DNA from: Akkermansia muciniphila
Lineage (GTDB): Bacteria > Verrucomicrobiota > Verrucomicrobiia > Limisphaerales > UBA9464
NCBI GenBank assembly: GCA_945900455.1
Contig: CAMDJH010000040.1
Coordinates: 1 to 32,210 of the forward strand
Length of the DNA stretch: 32,210 bases
Reading direction: 5' to 3'
Position numbers and translations under genes: made by a program. Positions 7,678 through 16,365 of the stretch are shown in pieces. A model generated the notes under the pieces. That model searched no databases. It was not told the DNA's origin and saw nothing but the letters and a program-made list of their open reading frames with translations. Numbering within the stretch: position 1 is the stretch's first letter; each line of letters opens with the position of its first letter.

Positions 7678-9120
7678 TTACGCCAGCACTCCCTCAACCA
7701 CCTTCCCGGAAACATCCGTCAGCCGGTAATCGCGGCCGGAGTAGCGGTAGGTGAGCTTCTCATGGTCGAGCCCCATCAGGTGCAAGATTGTCGCGTGGAA
7801 GTCGTGGACGTGGACGCGGTCTTCCACCGCGCTGCATCCAAACTCGTCGGTCGCTCCGTAGCTGAAGCCGCGTTTCACGCCGCCGCCGGCGAGCCAGTTG
7901 GTGTAGCCGTAGTGATCGTGGTCGCGGCCTTTGGCGCCTTCGGACGTCGGGGCGCGGCCAAACTCTCCGCCCCAAACGAGGAGCGTGTCGTCGAACAGTC
8001 CGCGCGCCTTGAGATCGTGGATGAGCGCGGCGATGCCTTGATCGCAGGCTTTCGCGAGCTTCGCGTGGCCGTCCACGATATTTTCGTGGCCGGTGTCCCA
8101 GGCGATGTCGTAGTCGTCGATGGAAAGGGAGAGTTGGATGACGCGCACGCCCTGCTCGATCAGGCGGCGGGAGAGCAGGCAGCCTTTGGCAAATTCACTG
8201 TCGCCGTAGAGATCGCGCGTGGCTTGGGATTCCTTGCTGATGTCGAACACCTCGGGCACGGAGAACTGCATCCGAAAGGCCATCTCCATCGCGGCGATCC
8301 CGGCTTCGAGATCCTGATCGCGTTCCAGTCGCGCGAGGTGTTTTTGATTAAGCTGCGCGAGGAGATCAAGCTGCCGTCGCTGCTCGGGCGTGGCGAGATG
8401 CGAGTTCTTCAGATCGCGCATGACGGCGTCGGGTTTCATCTTGGCGATGTTCACGTAGCTGCCGGCATAGGCGCCGGGGAGAAAGGCGTTACCCCAATTC
8501 GCCAGTGTGCCGCGCGGTTGCGCCCGCGGAGACATGGCGACGAACCCGGGAAGATTCTGGTTCTCCGTGCCCAGGCCATAGACGAGCCACGCGCCCATGC
8601 TCGGGCGGTTCGGCTGCAACGCGCCGACGTTCATCATCATCATCGCGCCGGCGTGCTCCGGGATGTCCGTGTGCATCGAGTGGATGAAACTGATGTCGTC
8701 CACGCAGCCGCCGACGCGCGGGAAGATGTCGCTCACCCACTTGCCGGTCTGCCCGTATTGCTTGAAACCGAACGGCGACGGCATGAGGCCATTCTTCGTG
8801 TTGCGAAGCGTCTTGCGGTCCACGATCTCCGGGCGCTTGCCTGCGTGCTTCGCGAGCTGCGGCTTGTAATCGAACGTGTCCACCTGCGACGGCCCGCCGG
8901 GCATGAAGAGCTGGATGACATGCTTCGCCCGCGCCGGGAAATGCGGGGCCTTGGGCAACAGCGGCGAGGCGGCCACCGGCGCGCCGAACGCGCTCGTCTG
9001 GTCGAGCAGTCCGGCCAGCCCAATCGTGCCCATGCCCGCGCCGAGGCGGCTGAGAAAATCACGGCGCGAATGGAGACAGACGGCGCGGCGGAAAGCGGCT
9101 TCGTGTTGCTCGAATTGCAT
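7678..9120 (-). CDS. DUF1501 family protein with Tat signal (second paralogue)
   Basis: This is a 480-residue DUF1501 protein. A twin-arginine motif, SRRDFL at 18-23, precedes a hydrophobic stretch (LGAGMGTIGLAGLL), so export by the Tat route is likely. Family blocks are FMPGGPSQVDTFDYKP near 72-87, the IHSMHTDIPEHAGAMMMM segment, AWDTGHENI, and GGEFGRAPTSEGAKGRDHDH, which carry the probable metal-binding Asp/Glu/His residues. It starts 5 bp after the stop of the DUF1549/DUF1553 gene upstream, the usual order for this gene pair, so the two are surely co-transcribed. It is clearly diverged from the DUF1501 protein at 5707-7047. Element copy 2 begins 2 bp beyond its stop. Biochemical activity of the family is unproven. 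Confidence 0.92.
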   Translation of the reverse strand: MQFEQHEAAFRRAVCLHSRRDFLSRLGAGMGTIGLAGLLDQTSAFGAPVAASPLLPKAPHFPARAKHVIQLFMPGGPSQVDTFDYKPQLAKHAGKRPEIVDRKTLRNTKNGLMPSPFGFKQYGQTGKWVSDIFPRVGGCVDDISFIHSMHTDIPEHAGAMMMMNVGALQPNRPSMGAWLVYGLGTENQNLPGFVAMSPRAQPRGTLANWGNAFLPGAYAGSYVNIAKMKPDAVMRDLKNSHLATPEQRRQLDLLAQLNQKHLARLERDQDLEAGIAAMEMAFRMQFSVPEVFDISKESQATRDLYGDSEFAKGCLLSRRLIEQGVRVIQLSLSIDDYDIAWDTGHENIVDGHAKLAKACDQGIAALIHDLKARGLFDDTLLVWGGEFGRAPTSEGAKGRDHDHYGYTNWLAGGGVKRGFSYGATDEFGCSAVEDRVHVHDFHATILHLMGLDHEKLTYRYSGRDYRLTDVSGKVVEGVLA

Positions 9121-9125
9121 GGTGA

Positions 9126-11519
9126 CTATTGGATTTGAAGGAACTCGTGGGCGGAGAGCAAGACCTGCGCGTAAGAATTCCAGCGTGCCTCCGTCGTTCC
9201 GCCGGCCGCGTCGGCGAGGAAGGCCCGGCCGAGCGTAGTCTCATCGGCCGCAGGCGCACGCGAGTAGAGCAGTTGGTAGGCCCGCGTAATGCGGGCACGG
9301 TCCTCGCCGGACTCGCGCTGGAGACGGGCGGCGAGCGCCTTGGCGCGCGCGGCCATGAAGCCGCTGTTCATCATGAAGAGATGTTGCTGCGGCACCGTGC
9401 TGGTGGTACGCTGTTCGCTCGTCACACGGGGCGCCGGAAAGTCGAAGAGCCGCAGGAATTCGTCGGACAGGAAGCGGTCGCCGTTGCGGCTGACTTTGCC
9501 GTAGAGCGTACGGCGGTTGGATTCGAGAATCTTGTCCGTGGGCGGCCCGCCCAGGGCGCGATCGAGTTCGCCCGTGACCGCGAGCAGACTGTCGCGCCAG
9601 GATTCCACTTCCAGCCGGCGCGCGTTCATCCGCCATAGCAGGCGGTTCTCGCCGTCCTTCGCAAAGGCGTCCGCGCGGTGCCGGCTGCTCATCTGCCACG
9701 TGGATGAAAGCAGGATCAGGCGATGGAGTTCCTTCAGCGACCAGCTTTGCTCTACGAACGTCGCGGCGAGCCAATCGAGCAGTTCCGGATGCGTGGGTTT
9801 CTCGCCGATCACGCCGAAGTTGCTCGGCGTGCGGGCCAGCGCCTGACCGAAGTGGTGTTTCCAAACGCGGTTCACGATGACGCGCGCGGTCAACGCATTA
9901 GCGGGATCTGCGACCGCGTCTGCGAGTTGGCGACGACCGCTGCCTTCCTTGAAGGTCGGCGGATTTTCCCCGGCGAGGATTTGCAGGAAGCGGCGAGGCG
10001 CAGGTTCACCGGGTTTGCGCAAGTCACCACGTATGGCCACGGGCATGTCCTTATTACCCTGGTCCGCGAGCAGGTGCGCCTTCGGATATTCGGGCGGCGC
10101 GGCCTTTTTGAGACGCTCCAATTCCGCCTTCAACTCCGGCACCTGCGGTTCCGTGGCGTCGTTGGGTCCGGCGGCCTTAATCTTCTTTTCCTGTTCCTTG
10201 ATGGCTTTCTGCGCGGCGTCGAAGGCGGCCACCACTTCGCGCGGAGCGATTGAAACAAGTCCGGCCTTCGAGTTGTCAAAAATCCCCGCCAGCGCGTAGT
10301 AGTCCCGGGCGGTGATCGGATCGAACTTGTGATCGTGACAGCGCGCACACGCCACCGTCAGCCCGAGGAACGCCCGCGAAAAAGTGTCCACCCGATCCGC
10401 CAGCGTCTCGGCTTTAGCCTGCGCCGTCGCCTCGGGATCGCCACCATCCGAGATGTAGGTCGGGCCAACCGCGAAAAAGCCGGTCGCGATGGCCAGGTTC
10501 CGATCGTCCGAAATGAGGTCGCCCGCGATCTGCGCCCGCATAAACTGGTCGTAGGGCATGTCCCGATTCAGCGCCGCGACGACCCAATCCCGGTAGCGCC
10601 ACGCCTCCGGCAACGCCTCGGCGTCGAGGAATCCGCCCAGCCCGTCGCTGTAGCGTGCGACATCCAGCCAGTGCCGCCCCCAGCGTTCGCCGTATTGCGG
10701 CGAGGCCAGCAGGGCGTCCACCACCTTGTCGAATGCTCCCGGTGACTTGTCGGCGAGAAACGCTGTGACCTCTTCCGGCGCGGGCGGCAAGCCGGTAAGA
10801 TCAAGGTAGGCGCGGCGAATCAAAACGGATTTCTCCGCCGGCGGCGCTGGCTTCAACTTGGCGGCCTGGAGCCGGGCCAGGACAAATTGGTCGATCGGAT
10901 TCCGCACCCACGCGGCATTCTTCACCTTCGGCGGCTCGCCCTTCTGCACTTTACGAAACGCCCAGTGCTCGGCGCGAAATTTTGCCCAGTCGTATCCCTG
11001 TTTTTCCACCGTCGCTGCCAACTCCACCCCATCCTTTTCCGGCCAAGGAGCGCCCAGGCGCACCCACGTCTCAAGGTCGGCGACCTGCGCCTCCGACAAC
11101 CGTTTCTTCGGCGGCATGGCGGTATCCTCATCCTTATAGCGCACGGCTTTGATCAGCCGACTCTCGTCCGGCTTGCCGGGCACGATGGCGGCCCCGCTCT
11201 CGCCGCCCTTAAACATCCCGGCCCGCGTGTCCAGATGGAGATCGCCTTTCAGTTTCTTCGCTCGGCTGCTGTGGCAGTCGTAGCACTCGTTGTCGAAGAT
11301 CGGGCGAATCCGGCTTTCGAAGAACTCGACTTGCTCGGCGGAAGGTTTGGTCGGCACCACTTCATCCGCCCCAGTTTTCGAGGAAATCATCCCAACCCAA
11401 CATCCAGCCAGTATCGCGCCTCGGATCAGCGCGAAGCATGCGCCGCGAACCCAAAGCGACGCCCGTCGCCCGACCCGCGAGCCGGCGTTCTCAGCGCTTG
11501 ATTGGACGGAAGACATCAC
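9126..11519 (-). CDS. PSCyt1/DUF1549/DUF1553 cytochrome-like protein
   Basis: This 797-residue protein has the classic architecture. A basic N-terminus with a hydrophobic run leads to ILAGC (cysteine 40), which could be a lipobox, although an arginine interrupts the hydrophobic run. A PSCyt1 domain follows with heme motif CYDCH at 79-83 and MPPKKRL, a typical distal methionine region. DUF1549 (about 200-400) has the blocks YLDLTGLPPAPEEV, YGERWGRHWLDVARYSDG and CARCHDHKFDPI, the last a second CxxCH-like site. A lysine/glutamate-rich, coiled-coil-like stretch (about 435-470) is followed by DUF1553 with RVIVNRVWKHHFG, HPELLDWLA and EFLRLFDFP. The protein ends in HEFLQIQ, close to the family's usual terminus. 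It overlaps no gene and is followed after 5 bp by the DUF1501 gene. Probably periplasmic or surface-attached; function unknown. Confidence 0.92.
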   Translation of the reverse strand: MMSSVQSSAENAGSRVGRRASLWVRGACFALIRGAILAGCWVGMISSKTGADEVVPTKPSAEQVEFFESRIRPIFDNECYDCHSSRAKKLKGDLHLDTRAGMFKGGESGAAIVPGKPDESRLIKAVRYKDEDTAMPPKKRLSEAQVADLETWVRLGAPWPEKDGVELAATVEKQGYDWAKFRAEHWAFRKVQKGEPPKVKNAAWVRNPIDQFVLARLQAAKLKPAPPAEKSVLIRRAYLDLTGLPPAPEEVTAFLADKSPGAFDKVVDALLASPQYGERWGRHWLDVARYSDGLGGFLDAEALPEAWRYRDWVVAALNRDMPYDQFMRAQIAGDLISDDRNLAIATGFFAVGPTYISDGGDPEATAQAKAETLADRVDTFSRAFLGLTVACARCHDHKFDPITARDYYALAGIFDNSKAGLVSIAPREVVAAFDAAQKAIKEQEKKIKAAGPNDATEPQVPELKAELERLKKAAPPEYPKAHLLADQGNKDMPVAIRGDLRKPGEPAPRRFLQILAGENPPTFKEGSGRRQLADAVADPANALTARVIVNRVWKHHFGQALARTPSNFGVIGEKPTHPELLDWLAATFVEQSWSLKELHRLILLSSTWQMSSRHRADAFAKDGENRLLWRMNARRLEVESWRDSLLAVTGELDRALGGPPTDKILESNRRTLYGKVSRNGDRFLSDEFLRLFDFPAPRVTSEQRTTSTVPQQHLFMMNSGFMAARAKALAARLQRESGEDRARITRAYQLLYSRAPAADETTLGRAFLADAAGGTTEARWNSYAQVLLSAHEFLQIQ

Positions 11520-11748
11520 TCGTTGACGCTCAAGCTAGTCCCGGGAATTCGATCTGGGCGCGCCATAGTTCAGGAAGGAATGCTTCGGCGATGGGTTCAT
11601 GGGTCGTGATGCTACGCTTTCAGCGGCGAGTGCCAAGCGCGTTGTCCGAAGGTTGGCCCTTCGATGGATCGACCCTACTCGGCACAGCCCCGAAACTTTC
11701 TGCCTGAAACTCACCTGTCGTCAATCTCATCGGCAGTGTTTTCCAACC

Positions 11749-12135
11749 CGTATGGTCAAAATACTCATGCGGCCTCTCGGTAAAAAAATGTCGAGAGGCC
11801 GCCGAGGCGCTCGCGAGTCTGTATATCCTCTGCCCTTTCACCGATCCGATCCTCGGGCTCTGGAAACAGGATTACGTTACCCTTGCCTTGGTGATTTCGC
11901 TCCGCGTGGAAGTGATTCACGTAATTCTCAAGGCAGTGGGGCATTGAGAATCCGGTTCTCCGTCACCAAGTATTCGTTGCGCAGGAGGAGTTCCCGATCA
12001 ACCGAACCGGAGAGGGTCGCCCGCATTTGTTTCCAATTCATCGACGAGACTTAACCGAGCCAACGGCCTGGGAGCAATCTCTTCATCGCCCTGTAAATCG
12101 TTGAATATTGGAAGGTTCGAGTTTTTGACCCTACG
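11749..12135 (-). mobile_element. Integrase-derived MITE-like element, copy 3
   Basis: This 387-bp copy starts CGTATGGTCAAAATACTC and ends, read on the minus strand, CGTAGGGTCAAAAACTC. It carries the same out-of-frame fusion of integrase N- and C-terminal codons as copies 2 and 4. At the fusion point lies ATTCTCAA (11924-11931) and its exact inverse TTGAGAAT (11944-11951), separated by 12 bases not found in copy 1. The end hairpin is at 11769-11779 and 11792-11802. Its right end lies 7 bp from the stop codon of the TpsB gene at 12143. Between it and the start of the gene at 11519 lie 229 bp in which I see no gene. Confidence 0.8.
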
Positions 12136-12142
12136 GCATGAG

Positions 12143-13813
12143 TTAGAACGCCTGAAAAATGATTTTGAAATGCAAGCCGAGGTCTTGCGGATCTTTGTCA
12201 GGAGGTTTTTCCACGTGGCGCAGTCGGTAGCCCCAGTATAGTTGGGCGGAGACATGTCTGTTGGGCGCGACCAGTAAGCCCAAGCCAGTACTGTAGATTG
12301 TAGTCGGGCTCGGCGAATCGCGAAGGTCCCATCCGCCGCCAAAATCAAAAAAAGGCGCCAGATGCACAATGCCGGCTCCCGACTTGTCAAAAAACACCGG
12401 CAGTCGAAACTCCATGGATGAGACGATGCTGCGGTCGCGCACCAATTGGTTTTCGCGATAGCCACGCACGGTTTCGAGTCCTCCGATGCTGAATTGCTCA
12501 ATCGCCAGCAACGGGTCGTCCGTCCATTGCCCAGCCAATCGCAGGACCAACTGATTCTGGGTGTTGAACAGCCGCTGGACATATTGAGCTTGGCCTAGCC
12601 AGGAGAAAAATTGTGAATTGGGATCTCCGGAAATTCGGTTGTCTGTGGCGTCGTAGGCGTTGATGCCAATATTGAAGGTTGAGCGCAACGCGAGCACGTT
12701 GTCTTGCCCACGCTGAAGCCAGTCTTGGGATAGCCGCAGCGCCGAAACAACCATTTCTCCCTGAACCGCCCCGGGGGAAATGTTAAACGGTTCGCCCAGT
12801 AACCAGGTGTCATTCTGGCGGTGATCAAACCCAATCGCGATCCCTGCCTCCTGGTTGGCAGTCTGAAAGACAGGTTGACGCAACGCGACTCCGTAGCTCT
12901 TGGTTACGCTGGTAATGTCCAGCGGTATGAAGGTTTCCTCCACGATGGCCGTGTTGAGTCGGCTGGCATGCAAGCCGAGCGTGGTGCCGAAGCGATTGAA
13001 GGGTAAGAGATAGCTACCTTCCATATTGTCCGCTCCCGACATTTCGAATCCATTCGCGCCGGAGTTCGCGATTCCGTACCGTACCTCAAGCGGGTCACTG
13101 TGACCCGTCAGGTTCAGGTCGGATGCCAAGAGCGATATCTGTTCGGCACCAACGCTCGGAGCCCGCTGATTATCGATTTGAATCCCGAAGCGAAATGGTT
13201 GCTGATCCACAACGCGGGCATCCAGCAGGCTCTGACCGGGAGCGGTCCCCGGCTTCAACTCCGCATTGATTTGTCGGACGTTGGGATTCTGCCGAAGAAG
13301 TTGCAGTCCTTCCTGCAATTCGTTCAGGTTGAGGGGCGCGCTCGACCAACGCCGCATACGTCCCTTGATGAAACTATCGCGGAGCCACTTGTTGCCGTGC
13401 AACTCAATCCCGGATAACACGCCCTCGACGATGCGGATGGTGATGATCCCGTTCGCAGGTTCCTGGTCCGGTATCACGGCCCCGGAATTGACGTATCCAT
13501 GATTGACGTAATGCAGCGTGACCAACCGCCTGACTTGTTCAATGTCCCCGCTGGTGAGCGCCCGATTGGTAAACGCCCCCGTCACTTTGGACAGTTCAAT
13601 GTCGGTGAACGCGGTGTTGCCTTCGAAGCGGTATCCGCGCACGAACAAGGGGGTTTCGGTCGGCAAGGTCTGCCCCTGATCGGGACGGATGGGCGGCGGC
13701 GGAAGGACTTGAGCACCGAGTGTGTCAGCGAAAACTAAACCAACCAACAGCAGCAGCGTGGGTATTCGCTGGCAAAACAATCCGTATTCTTCAGTCGTCC
13801 TATTTCCGTTCAT
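12143..13813 (-). CDS. TpsB two-partner secretion transporter (ShlB/FhaC/HecB family)
   Basis: This 556-residue outer-membrane protein belongs to the Omp85-like TpsB family, which exports a partner exoprotein across the outer membrane. A signal peptide spans about 16-34 (LLLLVGLVFADTLGAQ). A proline-rich linker follows, then POTRA_2 at about 57-130 (FVRGYRFEGNTAFTDIEL ... GIITIRIVEG) and a second POTRA at about 131-205 (LLRQNPNVRQINAELKPG). The rest is a beta-barrel with the signature VRGY at 449-452 in SIGGLETVRGYREN. The chain ends in phenylalanine (FQAF), as expected for barrel insertion by BAM. The start overlaps the last 14 bp of the TpsA gene, which implies translational coupling to its substrate. 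Element copy 3 follows 7 bp after the stop. Identification is very secure. Confidence 0.95.
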   Translation of the reverse strand: MNGNRTTEEYGLFCQRIPTLLLLVGLVFADTLGAQVLPPPPIRPDQGQTLPTETPLFVRGYRFEGNTAFTDIELSKVTGAFTNRALTSGDIEQVRRLVTLHYVNHGYVNSGAVIPDQEPANGIITIRIVEGVLSGIELHGNKWLRDSFIKGRMRRWSSAPLNLNELQEGLQLLRQNPNVRQINAELKPGTAPGQSLLDARVVDQQPFRFGIQIDNQRAPSVGAEQISLLASDLNLTGHSDPLEVRYGIANSGANGFEMSGADNMEGSYLLPFNRFGTTLGLHASRLNTAIVEETFIPLDITSVTKSYGVALRQPVFQTANQEAGIAIGFDHRQNDTWLLGEPFNISPGAVQGEMVVSALRLSQDWLQRGQDNVLALRSTFNIGINAYDATDNRISGDPNSQFFSWLGQAQYVQRLFNTQNQLVLRLAGQWTDDPLLAIEQFSIGGLETVRGYRENQLVRDRSIVSSMEFRLPVFFDKSGAGIVHLAPFFDFGGGWDLRDSPSPTTIYSTGLGLLVAPNRHVSAQLYWGYRLRHVEKPPDKDPQDLGLHFKIIFQAF

Positions 13814-16307
13814 TGGGAAATAGTATCATCCCGCTCGGCACGAAACCGCCCGGTTCCATGGGTAGGCCGCCCCGACCGAGCACGCTGAAACTGCTGATGT
13901 TCTCCGTCAAACGCACGCCACAAGCGGGACGCAACCGAGTTTCCGCGTCCAGCAAATTACTTGGCAATCCGATCAGGGCGCCACTCAGGTCCACCTCCGG
14001 TGCGGAGACGCTGACGGTCCCGGGCAAACCGAATGGAGCCGAGGCATCAATGAGGCTCGAAGACTGAAAGAAATAGTCGGACAAGATCGTAATGTTTCCA
14101 CCATTGGCGGTACTGGATTTGGAAATCAAAGCACTATGGTTCAAGATGAAGAAGACCGGATCGATTGTCAGATTGCCACCGTCACCGGCAGCCTGGGCGG
14201 TGAGCGTGCCGTTCAATAGATAAATCAATGCCGGCGCCGCCAGCGAGATATTGCCACCGCCGCCGGGTCCCGCCTGGGCAGTAATCTTAGCGCCCAAGAC
14301 TTGAATTTCGTCACCGGCCTGGACGTGTATATCCCCGCCACTGCTTTGAGGCGCGGAGGTACTGATGGAACTGTTGCCAGTCAGTATGACGTTTTTCGCG
14401 GACTCAAGCGAAAGGGTCCCCGCTCGACCCGTTCCTTCGGAAGCCGACTGAATCGAGGACTGAGTTTCGAGGGAAACGGAGCCCGCTTCGATATTGATGT
14501 TGCCGCCGCGTCCCGGGGTGGCGGTGGTCGCGGAAATGAGCATGCCATTGCGCAAGGTCAGGGAACCCGCCTTCAGAGAGATGTCGCCTCCCGCACCCGT
14601 ATTCTCAACGCCATCAAACGAAAGTCGTCCGCTCGACGCGGATATCCCCGGGGTGATGCCGGGTTGAGGATGGCCAGTGTCGAGGACGACCGAATTGGCC
14701 GAGATCTTGATATTTCCCCCGTTGCCGTCTCCGTATGTGCTGGCCGAAATCGCGGCGTCGTTGATCAGTTTCAACGAGCCCGTCTCAATGTCGATAAGCC
14801 CCCCCTTTCCCGCCGGCAACTGACTGTTCAACCCGAGTGTCTGGGCGGTGATTGACCCGAACGGCCCGTCCAACGTGAGGTCATGGCTTTGAATGCGGAT
14901 ATCGCCGCCGCTGCCGGCTCCGGTCGAATATGTGGTAACCGAGCTGTCCGTCAGGCTGATCGAATTTGCCGTGATATCGATGGAACCCGCGTTCGCGTCT
15001 CCTGATGTGCTGGCCGAAATTGCCGCGAACTTTGAGACTTGAACGGAATCGGCATGAATGATGACTTGGCCCCCCGCCCCAAAGGCAACGCCAGTAATTG
15101 ATGCCGCGTTGGCGCTGATCTGCGTCGGAAACTGGAAAACATCCGAATCCGAACCCTGCAGTCGCAATGCGCCCGTGGTGATCTCCACCCGCCCGGCGTC
15201 GGCAGCTCCGAACGTGGAAACGGATATTTCCGCCCCGCGGCGCAACTCCACGGAGTCGGAGTGCATCATCACATTGCCGCCGGCACCTAGTGCTTCGTCA
15301 CTTGCGGTTTCTGCCGCGATACGGGTTGGTGCCGATCCATCCTGACCGTCCACAACCACCGTGGGGGATTCAATCGTGACGGTGCCGCCCTTGGTCGCAC
15401 CCGAGCTCGTGGTTGTGACCTGACCGCCATTCAAGATCTCCACGCTGTCGCTGAGTGCCAGTTTCAGGTCGCCCCCGGTCTTACTCACGTCGATGCGCGC
15501 ATTTTCAACCACCAATCTCCCGCCACGAATCACAACTGTCCCCTTGGAATTGGCGTCACCATTCCCGGTGCCGGTCGATCCACCTTTAATGGATGCTGGA
15601 ATCACCGGGGCAATCTCCCCGGCGGAGCTGACGCCGGTGAGGCTGATTTGGCTCCCAAGCGCTTCAAGCGTGGCACCGTCGCCCACCAAAACGCTGCTTC
15701 CGACCACCGACAACGGCGTGCCGGGCGCGGAACGTAATGCGCCATGCACTTCGATGTTGCCACTCGCGCCATCCAAAAATCCGAAGGCGGAGACGGGCGC
15801 GGAGCTCAGCATGGAGTCGTCCGCATCGAGCGATGCCACGAACTTGGCGTCGTCCGCCAACTTCAGGTAATTGGCGGTGCTGACCGCAAAGGAACCGCTG
15901 ACATCGACGGCGGCATTGGGACCAAAAACGACGCCAGCCGGGTTGATGAAGTAGAAATTCGCCCCGGTGATTCCGGAGCGAATCGTTCCGTCAATGGACG
16001 ACGGGGCGCCGCCGGTCACCCGGCTCAGGATATTCTGGATATTGGCCGGACCGGAAAACGTCGCAACGTCGCCCGCCTTGAGATCGAACTGCGCGAAGCT
16101 GTGGAACAGATTATTTCCCTTGGTGGCGCCCACTCCAGCCGTGACTGCAAAGTTCGGCCCAGGCAAGGCTCCAGTGGACCCGAACTTGCCATCGAGCACC
16201 ACCTGAGCTCGGCTGGTTCTCCTGCCCGCCGCCAGCAGGAGAACCGTCAGCCCGAGAATGCAAAGAGGCCTCGCTCGAATCAGCCATGAGTTAATCATTG
16301 GGCTCAT
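13800..16307 (-). CDS. TpsA exoprotein, filamentous-haemagglutinin N-terminal domain and beta-helix
   Basis: This 835-residue protein is the secreted partner of the transporter encoded next to it. A signal peptide covers about 10-35 (LCILGLTVLLLAAGRRTSRAQ). The TPS (Haemagg_act) domain spans about 36-160 and contains the hallmark NPAGVVFGPNA at 122-132. From about 160 to 780 the chain is a right-handed beta-helix-like series of imperfect repeats, recurring as GGNI-type turns followed by S-A-S-T and G-N-G-G strings. The C-terminus has a conserved cysteine and the string SSFSVLGRGGLPMEPGG, which I recall from cyanobacterial-type TpsA proteins. There is no toxin-like C-terminal domain or CDI motif, so an adhesin or matrix role is more likely than contact inhibition. 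It is short for the family. The start is 58 bp after the HYR-protein gene; a second Met at codon 4 is an alternative. Confidence 0.93.
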   Translation of the reverse strand: MSPMINSWLIRARPLCILGLTVLLLAAGRRTSRAQVVLDGKFGSTGALPGPNFAVTAGVGATKGNNLFHSFAQFDLKAGDVATFSGPANIQNILSRVTGGAPSSIDGTIRSGITGANFYFINPAGVVFGPNAAVDVSGSFAVSTANYLKLADDAKFVASLDADDSMLSSAPVSAFGFLDGASGNIEVHGALRSAPGTPLSVVGSSVLVGDGATLEALGSQISLTGVSSAGEIAPVIPASIKGGSTGTGNGDANSKGTVVIRGGRLVVENARIDVSKTGGDLKLALSDSVEILNGGQVTTTSSGATKGGTVTIESPTVVVDGQDGSAPTRIAAETASDEALGAGGNVMMHSDSVELRRGAEISVSTFGAADAGRVEITTGALRLQGSDSDVFQFPTQISANAASITGVAFGAGGQVIIHADSVQVSKFAAISASTSGDANAGSIDITANSISLTDSSVTTYSTGAGSGGDIRIQSHDLTLDGPFGSITAQTLGLNSQLPAGKGGLIDIETGSLKLINDAAISASTYGDGNGGNIKISANSVVLDTGHPQPGITPGISASSGRLSFDGVENTGAGGDISLKAGSLTLRNGMLISATTATPGRGGNINIEAGSVSLETQSSIQSASEGTGRAGTLSLESAKNVILTGNSSISTSAPQSSGGDIHVQAGDEIQVLGAKITAQAGPGGGGNISLAAPALIYLLNGTLTAQAAGDGGNLTIDPVFFILNHSALISKSSTANGGNITILSDYFFQSSSLIDASAPFGLPGTVSVSAPEVDLSGALIGLPSNLLDAETRLRPACGVRLTENISSFSVLGRGGLPMEPGGFVPSGMILFPNERK

Positions 16308-16365
16308 TCTGATCGAGGCCAGGGAATCTGCATTCGCCTCCGTGGGTGACTCCGTCGACAGTCAT

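Noticed and set aside
7762-9138. Long plus-strand open frame of 458 codons
   Set aside because: It is the antisense shadow of the DUF1501 gene; it has no recognisable domain, and the minus-strand frame carries clear family motifs.
12143-16307. Contact-dependent inhibition (CdiA/CdiB) system
   Set aside because: TpsA is short, has no VENN-like motif or toxin domain at its C-terminus, and no small immunity gene follows; the next base pairs are TpsB and the element.
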